A stretch of DNA of 64,000 bases from Lepidurus packardi (Eukaryota; Arthropoda; Branchiopoda; Notostraca; Triopsidae), in contig JAKZAN010000200.1 of NCBI GenBank assembly GCA_023053545.1, forward strand, positions 1 to 64,000, given 5' to 3'. A program made the translations under genes and the position numbers. Position 1 is the stretch's first letter; every line of letters starts with the position of its first letter. Of the stretch, positions 22,401 through 32,218 are shown one piece after another. The notes beneath the pieces were generated by a model, which was given only the letters and a program-made list of their open reading frames with translations, ran no database searches and was not told the DNA's origin.

Positions 22401-24726
22401 CGGGCGGAATTGCTGAAGAAGTCGTTGCGCAGCACTGTCCGGGAGAAGTACCATTGGACCACCAAAGCGCGGAAGGAGCTCGCACTCGGGGGAGACGAAC
22501 CGGATCCGAGAAACGGCGTGGTACTGATGATGTCGGCCCGGAACAAAGCAAGGACAGCACAAGGACGGCTTCAAAAGCCATCAAAAAACAGCGTGGTGTC
22601 GGCAAGGACCAACCGTCAACTTCGGGCGGCATTGCTGGGTCGAGCACGAAGGCCGAGAAAAACCAAGTCGTCAGTGGCCAGCAGTTCGAAGAAACGGGCT
22701 GCTGGTGTCGATGCTGCTGCTGCTGCTGCTGATGGCGATGAGGCTGATGAGCATCCTCATCAGCAGGTTGCAGTGAAGAAGCCACGTCTTTTGTTAACGA
22801 GGGCCGAAATCCACACCAGCACGTCAGATGACGGGGGTTCGGAACACCTTTCCGAAGGCATCAGTGGGAACAGCGGCAGAAGTGAACTGCCGCCGTTTGA
22901 TGTCCCAGATCCACCAAGTAGGAGCCGAGGCAACCATCAGGAGGAGGATGAGGGACGCTTTGAAACTGCTGCTGCTGATGCTGATGAGGAGCCAAATGCT
23001 GCTGCTGATGATGGGCGGGAAGTATTAGTGAATCCGAAGCGGCGGAAGGCGACCACGCGACACCAGCAGGATCCCGACGAGGAGGAAACATCAGGAAACA
23101 TCGAAGCAGCAGCTGCGGCAAAGGTCGAATTGGTGTTCCAGGCAAGTTTTAGCATGCCGTGCGTTATATTAGAGGCTCCTCCATTCCACACTACAACGTC
23201 CTGTAATAATTATTAATAGAGGCCATTTTTTAAAATGTTATTTAATCAATTACAGGATTTGTACAACCTCTTCACGGAAGAAGAAAGGAAGCAAGAGGAT
23301 CCCTGCTTCTTCGGCAAAAGGGATTGGTTCGTCGATACCTGGCGAAAGACTGCAAGGAAAGTGAATACGCGGCGTATTCCGTTGACGGATGATTTCGTAG
23401 GCACCCCGAAACCGCGCAATGCCAAGGGGACACTCGTGCCATACGGACCGAATAAGGTGAGCGCGTACTGAAATGTCTCGAGAATTTATTTAATCTCCAG
23501 GTATTTTACAGAATACTCAAATTTATTTCATTGCCCGCCTTCAGGAGTACCGAGCACTCATCATCGACGTCACCGTTCAGGCCTCCGGCAACGTGATCTA
23601 CCACGTCGTCGACTTCGACGAACTGGTGAAAATGTACAGCGGCGTGTACGCCACGTCCTTTCAGGAGTGGGACAGACTCCATGAGTAAGTCAGACTGGTG
23701 GATTTATCGCTCTCGTGTTTTATAGTATGTAGTTTTCTTTGAAATTTGAGGCAATCGAGCTGTGAAATCATAATATTCATGGTTGTATGTGCAGGGAAAT
23801 CGTGGAGGATACCCAACGGCTGAACTCGCGGAAGCGAGATACTGATGGCGAGGTGGCGAAGGCTTTGGAGAAAAAGAAGGTCCTGCTAAAGGCCTGCGTG
23901 AACGGCCTCATCAACGAGCTCATCAATGTCGTTTGGCCGGAGGCGCTTCATGGTGCAATCAACGTGAGGAGTGGCATTTTGTATGCACCTCTTCACAAGC
24001 ACTTGTTCCGCACGGTGAAAAGTGAGTTACAGTAATATTTAAATTATGGATTATCACATGAAGTCCTGATTCCGCACATTCATTCCGCGCAGTGAACGAA
24101 AATTACTATGAATGAATTCATTCATTTCCAGAGCTCATCGTCTACATGCGGCACGGCGAAAGGAACCGTACGTATCTATTTGAACCACAATTTCAGTTGA
24201 ATTCTTGACGTGCGGGCATAGAGTTGTACATGAGCATTTCTCATTTTCCAGACCTCGCAGGAAAGCTTCCAAGCTCCGTGCGCCTGTATCCGGGCACCAT
24301 GCAGGCGGTTATTGCGGCATTTGAAAAGGAGATCAATGCCAAGTTCTGCAAGTTTTTCGCATACCGCTACGAGAACCACATGTTCGACATGGTGATGGTC
24401 GAAACTGGTGCATCAAACAGGCTCGTCAAGAAATTGGCATGGGAACGAAAGGACATGGCGGTTGCTGAAAAGAAAGGTACGTAAACCGAAGAAGTAAAAC
24501 TCACTTCACCAAGTTGGGAATCGTAGTCTTCTTTATCGTGAAACATGTTTCATTAATAATGTTTCTATCACGATCAGAAACGGCGGGGGAAGCGGAGGAG
24601 ATGGAAGCCAGCAGCAGTACGGAAGCTGCAGGACCTTCCCGAAAGCAACCAGCAACGCGAGGCGGGCACGAGCAACGGCGCGGGCGCGGGCGCGGACGTG
24701 GACGTGGACGTGGAGGACAGCGATAG
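19411..24726 (+). CDS. Multi-exon protein with coding repeats, coiled coils and RG tail (gene B)
   Basis: Starts MSEEGEIVTG at 19411. Exons seen: 19411-19461, 19580-20736, 20913-21089, 21206-21421, 21505-21705, 21784-21916, 22005-23141 (GC donor), 23256-23456, 23545-23684, 23795-24021, 24132-24167, 24252-24476 and 24578-24726. The N-terminus is Ser/acidic with 27- and 39-residue repeats. Exons 3-5 are heptad-like coiled coils (59, 72 and 67 residues). The C-terminal ~300 residues (from DLYNLFTEEERKQED) look globular and end in an RGRGRGRG tail. Two frame jumps, near 19790 in the first repeat and near 22670, interrupt the reading. They may be mutations, unseen splicing or assembly indels. No family recognised. 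Confidence 0.62.
19738..20480 (+). repeat. Coding tandem repeats of 81 bp and 117 bp in gene B
   Basis: The 81-bp unit (SGESVNVEAPAG…CAEGVKK) recurs at 19837, 19918 and 19999, with a rearranged first copy at 19738. The 117-bp unit starts at 20188, 20305 and 20422 and encodes AGSPGQGADEAAVVERGARK. Every complete unit contains one GCGCGGAA, read as CAE in the first type and GARK in the second, i.e. in different codon frames. Confidence 0.9.
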
Positions 24727-25012
24727 GGAGGAGACATAACACCAAAACACTGACTGATTATGCTCCGTTTCTCGTGTTGCTTTCTGATGTTTTCTTAAAC
24801 GGTTTCTGACGGTTTGGAAATGGCTTTTCTCTTGCATTTCCAGAATGTATGTATTTCCAGAACAAGTAAAGCACGAGCGTTTGTCTTGGCGCGGAATTGC
24901 ATCATTCTCTTCCTGCTTGGCATTTAATCACTTCGCTGTTGCGCGGAACATTGATTAACCTCAGTGTTTGTTTATTCACAGCGTAACAGTGAAGCAGGCA
25001 GTGTTTGTCGTC
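24727..25012 (+). promoter_or_regulatory. Promoter and 5' intron of the gene B copy
   Basis: The segment 24866-24981 is duplicated at 26600-26719 before the next gene. Both carry GTCTTGGCG(C/T)GGAATTGCATCAT, then TGTTGCGCGGAACA, and end in a pyrimidine-rich TTTATT(C/T)ACAG splice acceptor. Conservation before two unrelated coding regions points to a transferable promoter and leader module. Confidence 0.55.
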
Positions 25013-26479
25013 ATGTCGGAATCGGTGTACGTCGGACCTCCCGGTGCCTCGGTCTCCGTTGACCTGAGCCCTTGCGCGGAAAAAGTGAAAAACAGCTCTG
25101 AAGCGAAATGTGTCGACCGGAGCGCGCGCGAAATGGACAGCGGCGATGAAGTGGTGCCTGAAACGCCGACCGCCACGTCAGATTCCTCCTGGTCGCCTTC
25201 GTCATCTGCTGCTACGGAGGATGAGGCTTGCCCAGCAACTTCAGCTACTGCTGGTAGTGAGCAATCATTGCTTTCTTTATCGCTTTTGGAAAAGTTAAAA
25301 GTGAGTATACTTATTATAGTTCAAACCTATACTGTGTATCAATGTTTCGAATCATACATATATGAACCGATATATTCCCTTCTCCAGGAACGCGTGGAGG
25401 CGGAGAACCAGTACTTAATTGCTAAAAACAAAGATCTGGAGAAAGAGCGGAGGGAACTTCAAGGCAAGAATGAATCCTTGCAGACCACGAGGTTCGAAAT
25501 GGCCACCACTATTCATGAACTGAAGTCCACGGTCGCCGAGCTGAAAACATCCCTGAAGCATTCAGGCACCAGCGGGAGCATACAACAGGTCGAGGAAACT
25601 GAGGTAAATCCTTGAAGTAATGCTAATCGAGTGAGAACTAATATAATTAATAATTTGTAATGTTTTTTATCTGATATTCAACAGAATGAGTTGGCCGCCA
25701 AATGCCTCGAGGTTGACAACCTGCAGAAGGAGAACGAGAAACTGAAAGTGGACCTCAATGACATCGAGGTACAGAAGATGGCAGCTGAAGTCAGCGCCCT
25801 CGAGCACGTAAAGGAAATTCGGGTAAGTAAGCATGGTCAACCTATACAACACGCATATAAAACAGCAGGATGAATAATCAAAAACTATATTTTTCCAGAC
25901 TCTGAAGTTCGACCTGAAGACCACAAGGGATCGATGTTCGGGTTTCATGGGAGGTTCATTGAACCAATCCCTTGGCTGGGTGAAGAGGAATGTCGACAGC
26001 ACAGCCTACTTGGCAACATGTATTGTACATGGTAGGTGCCGGCACCGTGTCATGTGATCATGTGATAATATATAATAAGATCCCATTGTTTCCCACCAAT
26101 ACATTCTGTTCACATGCTTATTATTTCATATCATTTACTTATTGCAGACGTTCAAAAGCAGGCTATCAAGCACAGCATTCCAATTTTTGGACAGTGACGA
26201 ATTCCGCGATGCTATGCTGAAGAAAATGAAGGAAGCGTTCGAGAACGGTGCCAGGGATGCTGCAAGGTATATGTCTATAACGGCGGTACGTGTTGACGAC
26301 GAGGGACAAACGTCCGCCGACAACAGCATGAACAACCAGCCGTCAACCGCGGACGGAATTGCTGGGTCGCCCGTCGGAACAAAGAAACGGCCTTTTGTTG
26401 CTGCTGCTGCTGCTGATGGCGACAAGGCTACTGACGAAGGAAGAGGACCTTCCATTAAACAAGCAAAGCGCGGACATTG
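25013..26479 (+). pseudogene. Truncated copy of gene B (gene B')
   Basis: Exons 25013-25300, 25388-25603, 25685-25822 and 25899-26031 encode MSESVYVGPPG…, a 72-residue coiled coil almost identical to exon 4 of gene B, a shortened second coil and a 44-residue block with the same 133-bp exon length as its counterpart. The fifth exon (from 26148) has one extra base relative to gene B and soon stops; the rest of the homology continues in another frame to 26479. The C-terminal globular half is absent. A short coiled-coil protein of about 274 residues could still be made and might pair with gene B protein (inference). Confidence 0.6.
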
Positions 26480-26599
26480 ACGTGAAAGACAATGAAGAGG
26501 AGACCAGGAGACCAAAACCACGGCAAAATAGACATGATGGTGTAGCTTTTCCTTCTTATTGTTTTTCATTTGTGCTTTTCCATCTTGCATTTTTTGAAC

Positions 26600-26719
26600 A
26601 AGTAAAGCTGCAGCAATTTGTCTTGGCGTGGAATTGCATCATCGTTCTCTTCGTGGAATAACTTGCTTTGCTGTTGCGCGGAACACGGATTAATAAACTC
26701 GGCTTTCGTTTATTTACAG
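26600..26719 (+). promoter_or_regulatory. Duplicated promoter/leader module before WLD-HPR gene 1
   Basis: Second copy of the 24866-24981 module, with the octamer at 26676 and a TTTATTTACAG acceptor at 26719. It places a WLD-HPR gene under the same upstream sequence as the gene B copy. Confidence 0.5.
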
Positions 26720-26793
26720 GAAAAAATCACATCAAATTTTCATTTCGGTTCGTTGCACGGAATAGTGATCTCGTGCCCGAGCCGCGAATTAAT

Positions 26794-27348
26794 ATGGAGG
26801 TATCCCATAAGGAATTAGTTGTGCTTTTCCGCTCGCGCGATTTGCACTCAAGTTTCGCGATAATGGCGTCATGGTACCGGCGATGGGCCAAACAAACGGA
26901 GGAGAAACGAACAACTTCACCAGAATCGGCGAGTTGGCTACTCGGCCCTTGGACGTTGACACCGGGCCACTACCTTCTGAGATGGATGGGAATCATCTTC
27001 TCGGAAGAGATGAACTCATCGTCGTGTGACATGTCCAAGTGGAAATACGAAGTACGCGCCATTGATCAGGCATTGTGGCGAAGTACTGAGTTGGCAGGGG
27101 TGATCTGGGATGAGCCTCGTACTCTTCAAGTCCTGCTGTTGACGTGGCTGGACTTGCTGTCATTTAGCGCCCAGTGTGATCGGCGTCCTGGTTTTGTTGC
27201 CCTCGTCAACGTCGCAGTGAAGTCCCTGGCAGGGAACACACCGGAGTTTGCCTACCATATTTTCCACCCAAGAAACGAGGCAGGATTCCAACTTGTTGAA
27301 GGATACCGGCTGGGCGATATCCCATCGCCGGATGTGGAATATGATTAA
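26794..27348 (+). CDS. WLD-HPR family protein 1
   Basis: 184 residues from MEVSHKELVVLF. Family landmarks in order: WYRRWA near 28, GPWTLTPG near 52, KWKYEVRAIDQAL near 83, LLLTWLDLLSFSAQ near 117, VAVKSLAGN near 142 and HPRNEAGF near 158. There is no signal peptide or membrane segment, and it is mostly helical in look. Start chosen as the first ATG after the 5' intron acceptor at 26719. Function unknown; no database family recognised. It is the first of a tandem array all on the plus strand. Confidence 0.7.
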   Translation: MEVSHKELVVLFRSRDLHSSFAIMASWYRRWAKQTEEKRTTSPESASWLLGPWTLTPGHYLLRWMGIIFSEEMNSSSCDMSKWKYEVRAIDQALWRSTELAGVIWDEPRTLQVLLLTWLDLLSFSAQCDRRPGFVALVNVAVKSLAGNTPEFAYHIFHPRNEAGFQLVEGYRLGDIPSPDVEYD

Positions 27349-27737
27349 AGGGATGCGGCGCTAATCAGAATTTGTTCCTACGCCGCATGGTTGTGCTACA
27401 AACCATCCTGATCATTAATCAATGTTTTTGATTAATTCTGACGCCCAGGGGGGCTTTGACCTCAATTTGGCCCTGCTTCAGCGCCGCACCCATATATGAC
27501 CAAGATTTTTTGGCGAAACGTTCTGTATTATGTGGTGCTGCCGCGGTCGTGGTGCTGTCGTGTGAGTGGAATAATAAAAATCTGTTGGCGTTTGGATCAA
27601 CCGTGATCCATCATTATCGGCCTGCTGTTGTGGCATGTTCATATGGCCATGAGATTGCGGATTGCGCTCAGTGTTCTTACGATTTGACCATTACTATATA
27701 CTTCCAGGTTACTCGAATTGCAGTGCGTGCGTTGAAT
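27349..27737. other. Intergenic between WLD-HPR genes 1 and 2
   Basis: No gene. It contains a likely 5' leader and intron for the next gene, ending in a TATATACTTCCAG acceptor at about 27707. Confidence 0.5.
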
Positions 27738-28415
27738 ATGGCTGAAGCTGCAGTTTCGACTGCTTCGGACTCCGCGAGTGTGTTCCCAACGTCTAACAGC
27801 GCTAACGTCGACCCTCATCCATTCAAGTGGAGACGGCCATCTGGTCTCAACGAGTGCTTTCAAGAAGCGGTTGCCATGTATAAGAGCTGGGCAACCGCGA
27901 TTGAAAAAAGACGCCGTGAACGGGAGCCGATCTCCAGCGATTCATCTCCGGAGATCGCTGAAATACGGAGGAGGAACAGGCCGGCCCGCGGAATGAAAGG
28001 GCCTTGGACTATGTCAGCAAGTGCGATGGAATGTGTCCAATCCATCGCCAATGGCGACAAGAAGTTGGACGATTGGAATTACGAAATCCGCTGTGTCGAC
28101 AAGGCCATCAGGGAACACATGACTGGGTTTCGTCAGGACGACGAACACCCAATGGAGACGATCCTATTCGCGTGGTTGGATGTATTGGCATTCCAAGCTC
28201 GAAAGGGTCGGATCATGCCAATGAAGAGCTGCGTGCGGGTGGCGATGACAACGTTGGAGCAGGGAAGATCGTGTGTGCACAGTGACGCGGAGCACAAAGA
28301 TCACCCTCGGAAGTCCGCGGGATTTGAACACGCGTCGGTCGATCCTGGCGTTTGTGGATTAGGACAACCTCCATGCGTTCGTCGTCGCTACCACCAGACG
28401 GACCACCATCCATGA
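27738..28415 (+). CDS. WLD-HPR family protein 2
   Basis: 225 residues from MAEAAVSTASDSAS, a Ser-rich lead, then FKWRRPSGLNECFQEAVAMY, a basic linker, GPWTMSAS near 90, DWNYEIRCVDKAI near 111, ILFAWLDVLAFQARKG near 143, CVRVAMTTLEQG and KDHPRKSAGF near 188. It is the clearest consensus member. The last 25 residues are unique and His/Arg-rich. Single coding exon, with a non-coding first exon likely. Confidence 0.75.
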   Translation: MAEAAVSTASDSASVFPTSNSANVDPHPFKWRRPSGLNECFQEAVAMYKSWATAIEKRRREREPISSDSSPEIAEIRRRNRPARGMKGPWTMSASAMECVQSIANGDKKLDDWNYEIRCVDKAIREHMTGFRQDDEHPMETILFAWLDVLAFQARKGRIMPMKSCVRVAMTTLEQGRSCVHSDAEHKDHPRKSAGFEHASVDPGVCGLGQPPCVRRRYHQTDHHP

Positions 28416-28577
28416 CGTGTTTTTGTCTGTTCGAATAAATCGTTCGGTGTGGTTGGAAAAGCGTGTCTTATTGATTCTTGTGCTCGTCCTATCCCTGTAA
28501 ACGCGAACATTTTGGTGAATATTAATCTCTAACTTCATTCAAACGATTTTGCAGGCTTCGACGAAGTTGGCATTGCA

Positions 28578-28646
28578 ATGCCAAGCGCGTTCGGCGTCCG
28601 CGTGTCCAGTGATAGTGAAAGCTACAGTAGTGCAGATTCGGCGTGA
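28578..28646 (+). pseudogene. WLD-HPR remnant (N-terminus only)
   Basis: A 22-codon frame MPSAFGVRVSSDSESYSSAD matching the start of protein 5 (MASASGVRVSSDSESSSSAD), with the same upstream GGCATTGCA context, then a stop. The rest of the gene is missing. It records loss within the array. Confidence 0.75.
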
Positions 28647-28769
28647 AAAGTCATCGTGAAAATCTAGTTTTGTGAAACGGAACAATTAAAGACTGGGCTA
28701 CTAAGTGCGCGGAAAATGTACGCCTGTACAGCCCAGCAGCAACTAAATATCGGAACGTCTGGTTCATAC

Positions 28770-28900
28770 CCATGAGTGCATAAGAGAAGCCGCGCGGAAG
28801 AGAAGACGTTTGCTTTGGTGTGCGCGGAATAATAATAGGTTGCGGAGAACTAGATTTTTGGTGTTCGGTGTAATATTGATGGTTCGGCCATCACTGTAAT
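28770..28900 (+). promoter_or_regulatory. Array promoter module, copy 1
   Basis: GAAGCCGCGCGGAAGAG … TGTGCGCGGAATAAT, a pair of octamers 30 bp apart, followed by an AGATTTTTGGTGTTCGGTG…GGTTCGG(C/T)CATCAC stretch. Repeated before or after each gene of the array. Confidence 0.6.
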
Positions 28901-29079
28901 TGGTTGATACAATTTGGTTGATACAATCAAGCGCTTATCAATGATTCTTATTGACGTGAATGACTGCTGACTGATGATGCAATGAATTGATGCGTTCCTT
29001 TTCAGAGGCGGTATATTATTGTGACGTACGTTAAAGCGGGTTACCACGGGTTACCGTGCGTTGTTCCAAAGGTGTCGAG

Positions 29080-29592
29080 ATGGAGAAGCTGCCTGATTGG
29101 AAGAATGACGAGCGTCCATCCTGCCACAAATCATGCTTCATCCACGCAGCATCGTGGTATCGACGTTGGGCTCACCACTGCGCTGTGGTCCGTGATGAGT
29201 CCGGTCCACGCTGTCGTCCTAGCAGCTGCCGTGGACCGTGGACTACGTTGAATGTGGCACGTGCGAACATTCAAGATGCAATGTTGCATGTCCTCGACGT
29301 GCCGCCGACAGCACATTGGAACTACGAAACGATGATCGTCAGTGATGCCGTCGGCGAGTTATCGATGGAATGCAAGAACTTCAACATGTGGAGCTACGAA
29401 AAACTCTTCTTCGCATGGTTAGACGTTCTGGCCGCTGCTAGTCAGGAGGGCCATTATGTGTACTACAGTGAGGCCGTTGGAGTTGCGAAGAAGTCCCTCA
29501 GGGGACAGCAGGTTCCAGAGGAAGACTTTCATCCCCGACATGATGTCGGCTGGACGCCATCAACAAGGAGAAATCATGGCAACGACGAGTAG
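29080..29592 (+). CDS. WLD-HPR family protein 3
   Basis: 170 residues from MEKLPDWKNDERP, just after a TTTTCAG acceptor (29005) and leader. Landmarks: ASWYRRWAHH, RGPWTTLNVARANIQDAM, HWNYETMIVSDAV, KLFFAWLDVLAAASQEG, VGVAKKSLRGQ and FHPRHDVGW. An upstream GTG-led extension to 29056 is possible but the ATG is preferred. The protein is closest to protein 1 at the WYRRW block. Confidence 0.7.
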   Translation: MEKLPDWKNDERPSCHKSCFIHAASWYRRWAHHCAVVRDESGPRCRPSSCRGPWTTLNVARANIQDAMLHVLDVPPTAHWNYETMIVSDAVGELSMECKNFNMWSYEKLFFAWLDVLAAASQEGHYVYYSEAVGVAKKSLRGQQVPEEDFHPRHDVGWTPSTRRNHGNDE

Positions 29593-29621
29593 AACGTCTG
29601 GTCTACATCAGTGCTCGACTA

Positions 29622-29770
29622 GTGCATGAAAGAAGCCGCGCGGAAGAGAACATGCTTGGTTTGCATTAATGTGCGCGGAATAATCAGCTGTGGAGAATTT
29701 GATTTTTTGTGTTTGTTGTGATTTAGTTTTATTATTGGTTTGGTTCGGTCATCGCTTTCGGAGTTCAGTG
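29622..29770 (+). promoter_or_regulatory. Array promoter module, copy 2
   Basis: Same module as 28770-28900: octamers at 29638 and 29673, then GATTTTTTGTGTTTG and TGGTTTGGTTCGGTCATCGC. It precedes protein 4. Confidence 0.6.
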
Positions 29771-29836
29771 TTTGTTGAAATATTCCAATTCATTGATTGT
29801 TCCAACAGGTCTCCGACAGTCGAAATTGGCATCGCA

Positions 29837-30313
29837 ATGGCAAGCGCGTCCGGCGTCCGCGTATCAAGTGATAGTGAAAGCTCCAGTAGCGCAGATTCGG
29901 CGCCGTTCTTGTGGTACCGTCCGCCACATCCAGCGGATTGGTTCGAAGGGATCGTGGCGATCTACAAAGACTGGTCCATGAGGTGCGAGGAGCAGCGGAA
30001 GAAAAAGGGTTCAAGGAGAGGCATCCAAGGCCCTTGGACAAAAACGGATGACGTATTCAAGGCCGTCATGATGATGAGGGGGTACGCCGAGCTGGACAAT
30101 TGGGAACACGAATTGTTGTGTGTTCAAGAAGCTGTCCTGGAGAAGACAACAGCCGAACAGCTCTTGTTTGCGTGGATGGACATTCTCGCTTTGGAAGCGA
30201 AAAACAAGAGAATGGAATCCAGGGAAGTGTGTGTTCGCGTTGCCACGTGCAGCTTGGGGGGAAACGTTCTCCCTGAATTTCAACACGATGACCACCCGCG
30301 GTATTCCCAGTGA
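29837..30313 (+). CDS. WLD-HPR family protein 4
   Basis: 158 residues from MASASGVRVSSDSESSSSAD, then FLWYRPPHPADWFEGIVAIY, GPWTKTDDVFKAVMMM, NWEHELLCVQEAV, QLLFAWMDILALEAKNKR, VCVRVATCSLGGN and DDHPRYSQ at the very end. It is shorter than protein 2 and lacks its tail. The acceptor AACAG|GTCTCCGAC lies 28 bp upstream of the ATG. Confidence 0.75.
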   Translation: MASASGVRVSSDSESSSSADSAPFLWYRPPHPADWFEGIVAIYKDWSMRCEEQRKKKGSRRGIQGPWTKTDDVFKAVMMMRGYAELDNWEHELLCVQEAVLEKTTAEQLLFAWMDILALEAKNKRMESREVCVRVATCSLGGNVLPEFQHDDHPRYSQ

Positions 30314-31170
30314 TCTTGCGTCGCATTCCAGTGGTTTTTTTTCCAGTTTTTTTCCCCAGTGTTTTTGGCAATTGTTTATAGGCTGGATGGTTTCTTGGAT
30401 TCATTGACTACTTCCATCTTTCGATTGAGTGCATGAAAGAAGCCGCGCGGGAAAAGATGATGTTTGGTTTGCTTTGGTGTGCGCGGAATAGTGAACTGAG
30501 GAGAATGGATGGATTCCTTAAATACTTAATGTAAGAATGTTGACATTTTGGCGTCTTTTTCAGTCATCTTTTTGGGCTATTTCATGTCTTGAACGATCAG
30601 GGTGAATTATTGTCATAAAGTTGTGGTTGCGTTTTTGGCAATTGTTCATAGGCTGGATGGTTTCTTGGATTCATTGACTACTTCCAACTTTCGATTGAGT
30701 GCGTGAAAGAAGCCGCGCGGAAAAGATGATGTTTGGTTTGCTTTGGTGTGCGCGGAATAGTGAACTGAGGAGAATTCGATGTTTTGTGTTTGGTGTGATT
30801 TAGTTGTATCTGGTTTGGTTCGGTCATCACTTTTGGAGTTCAGTGGTTGTTCAAATATTCATTTATCAGTTGTACCAGGTCTCCGACTGTCGAAAGTGCA
30901 GTATGAAAAATGAATTCTTATGAAAAATATATTCTTTGAACTATTCAACAAGAAAGGACTATCTTCATTTCTGTGGAATCCATGCTGGAACGTGATGGAA
31001 TGGAAAGTATGGCGCTTGCTGCACGGTATTTCGGGGCGAAAATAAAGTGCGTGGCAGAAAACTGCACGGAAAAAGTTGCGCGGTATTGGAGACCAAAATA
31101 AACTGCGCGGAAGGAAACTGCGCGGAAATTGGGTGCGCGGTATAGAAAAAAAATTTTTTAATTGCTAATG
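30314..31170 (+). repeat. Array 3' region: duplicated promoter modules and octamer cluster
   Basis: Direct copies at 30362-30510 and 30635-30773 (about 272 bp apart) each carry the module with paired octamers. After 30850 a leader-like CAGGTCTCCGACTGTCGAAA recurs without any gene behind it, a second lost array member. The end (31060-31140) packs AACTGCGCGGAAGG, AACTGCGCGGAAAT and TGCGCGGTAT in tandem. The octamer stops here, so this is probably the right edge of island 1. Confidence 0.65.
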
Positions 31171-31972
31171 GCAATTGAATGATATAATATTAATTTTAAT
31201 ATCAGATGAGATATTCGTTGATGAGAGGGCTAATTTCCACCGAGAAACACTGCGCCGACCAACGGAATCCGGACGCCAAAATAAGCGGAATCTGGCTCTC
31301 TTGCGCCCCCTTGTCATCCGGCGTCCGGCTTCCACCAGGCTGACTTCCCTGTCATTTCGCGCTCCCCTACATGGACTTCGGCCACTGAGAATTTGGCCCG
31401 GTGGCACGAAGCTTGCGGCTCTGCGGAAATTGCCCCAGCGGATTGTGGCACGCTGGCTACCCGGAGGAATTGCAGCGAATGTGGCCCGGTGGAAAACAGC
31501 CGACAGACTCGAAGGTCGCGCGGACCCGAGAAGAACAGGGAATCTGCCCCGGTGGGAAAACGGCCGCCGGAGGATAACGTGGAAAAACAGATCCTTTTGG
31601 CTGCCGGGAATATGGACTAGTTCGGCGCGGTTTACCCCCCGAGCCATAGGCTCGGCGAGAACTTGGCGCGCTACCCGCGCGGTGGAAATCAACCGGGAAA
31701 CACAGAGAAACGCGTTTATCGGCACTTGGCCCGGTCCCTTCCGTCAAATCTCTCCTACTTGGGGCTCTGCCCGATTTTGGACAGAGTCCAGAGTGACATT
31801 CCCCCAGGCATTGGACTTAACGATTTTAAAGTGAGCCAAGAGCAATACTTAGAAGTTTTTCAGTGTTGTAACTGTTTGTGATATTGGCGACCGAATAAAG
31901 TAGCAATACTTTCCAGCCAAACAGAACGTGCATTTGAGTTGTTTATCGTATACGGCCTGTTTGACAAATTTT

Positions 31973-31987
31973 TGCATCGGCCGGGAA
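31973..31987 (+). other. Primer binding site, tRNA-Gly type
   Basis: TGCATCGGCCGGGAA is complementary to the 3' part of arthropod tRNA-Gly(GCC), short of the usual leading TGG. Confidence 0.55.
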
Positions 31988-32020
31988 ACGATCAACACAC
32001 CCAAAAGGGTCACGCATTCT

Positions 32021-32218
32021 GTTCGGACTTAGCCGAAAACATTGATCAACGCACTTAGAAGTTTTCGGACTTCGTGCTGATCGACTGTTCGGACTTAGCC
32101 GAAATCATTGATCAACGCACTTAGAAGTTTTCGGACTTCGTGCTGATCGACTGTTCGGACTTAGCCGAAATCGTCGATCAACACACTTAGAAGTTTTCGG
32201 ACTTCTTGTTTGATCTGA
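32021..32218 (+). repeat. 66-bp tandem repeat, three copies, in the leader
   Basis: Units start at 32021, 32087 and 32153 with GTTCGGACTTAGCCGAAA, itself a near hairpin (TTCGG/CCGAA). The third is the most diverged. Confidence 0.9.

Noticed and set aside
19722-22785. 247-codon minus-strand frames (19722-20465 and 22042-22785)
   Set aside because: Both are antisense shadows of gene B's low-complexity and repeat exons.
23545-24476. BEN domain in the C-terminal half of gene B
   Set aside because: The spacing of conserved Leu, Pro and basic residues does not fit well enough to name it.
6292-31170. Polinton/Maverick or other large DNA virus relic
   Set aside because: No protein-primed polymerase, packaging ATPase, capsid or retroviral-type integrase was seen in the island.
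31175-31834. 219-codon plus-strand frame
   Set aside because: It lies inside the LTR-like segment of a Gypsy element, is Arg-rich from GC content and matches nothing.
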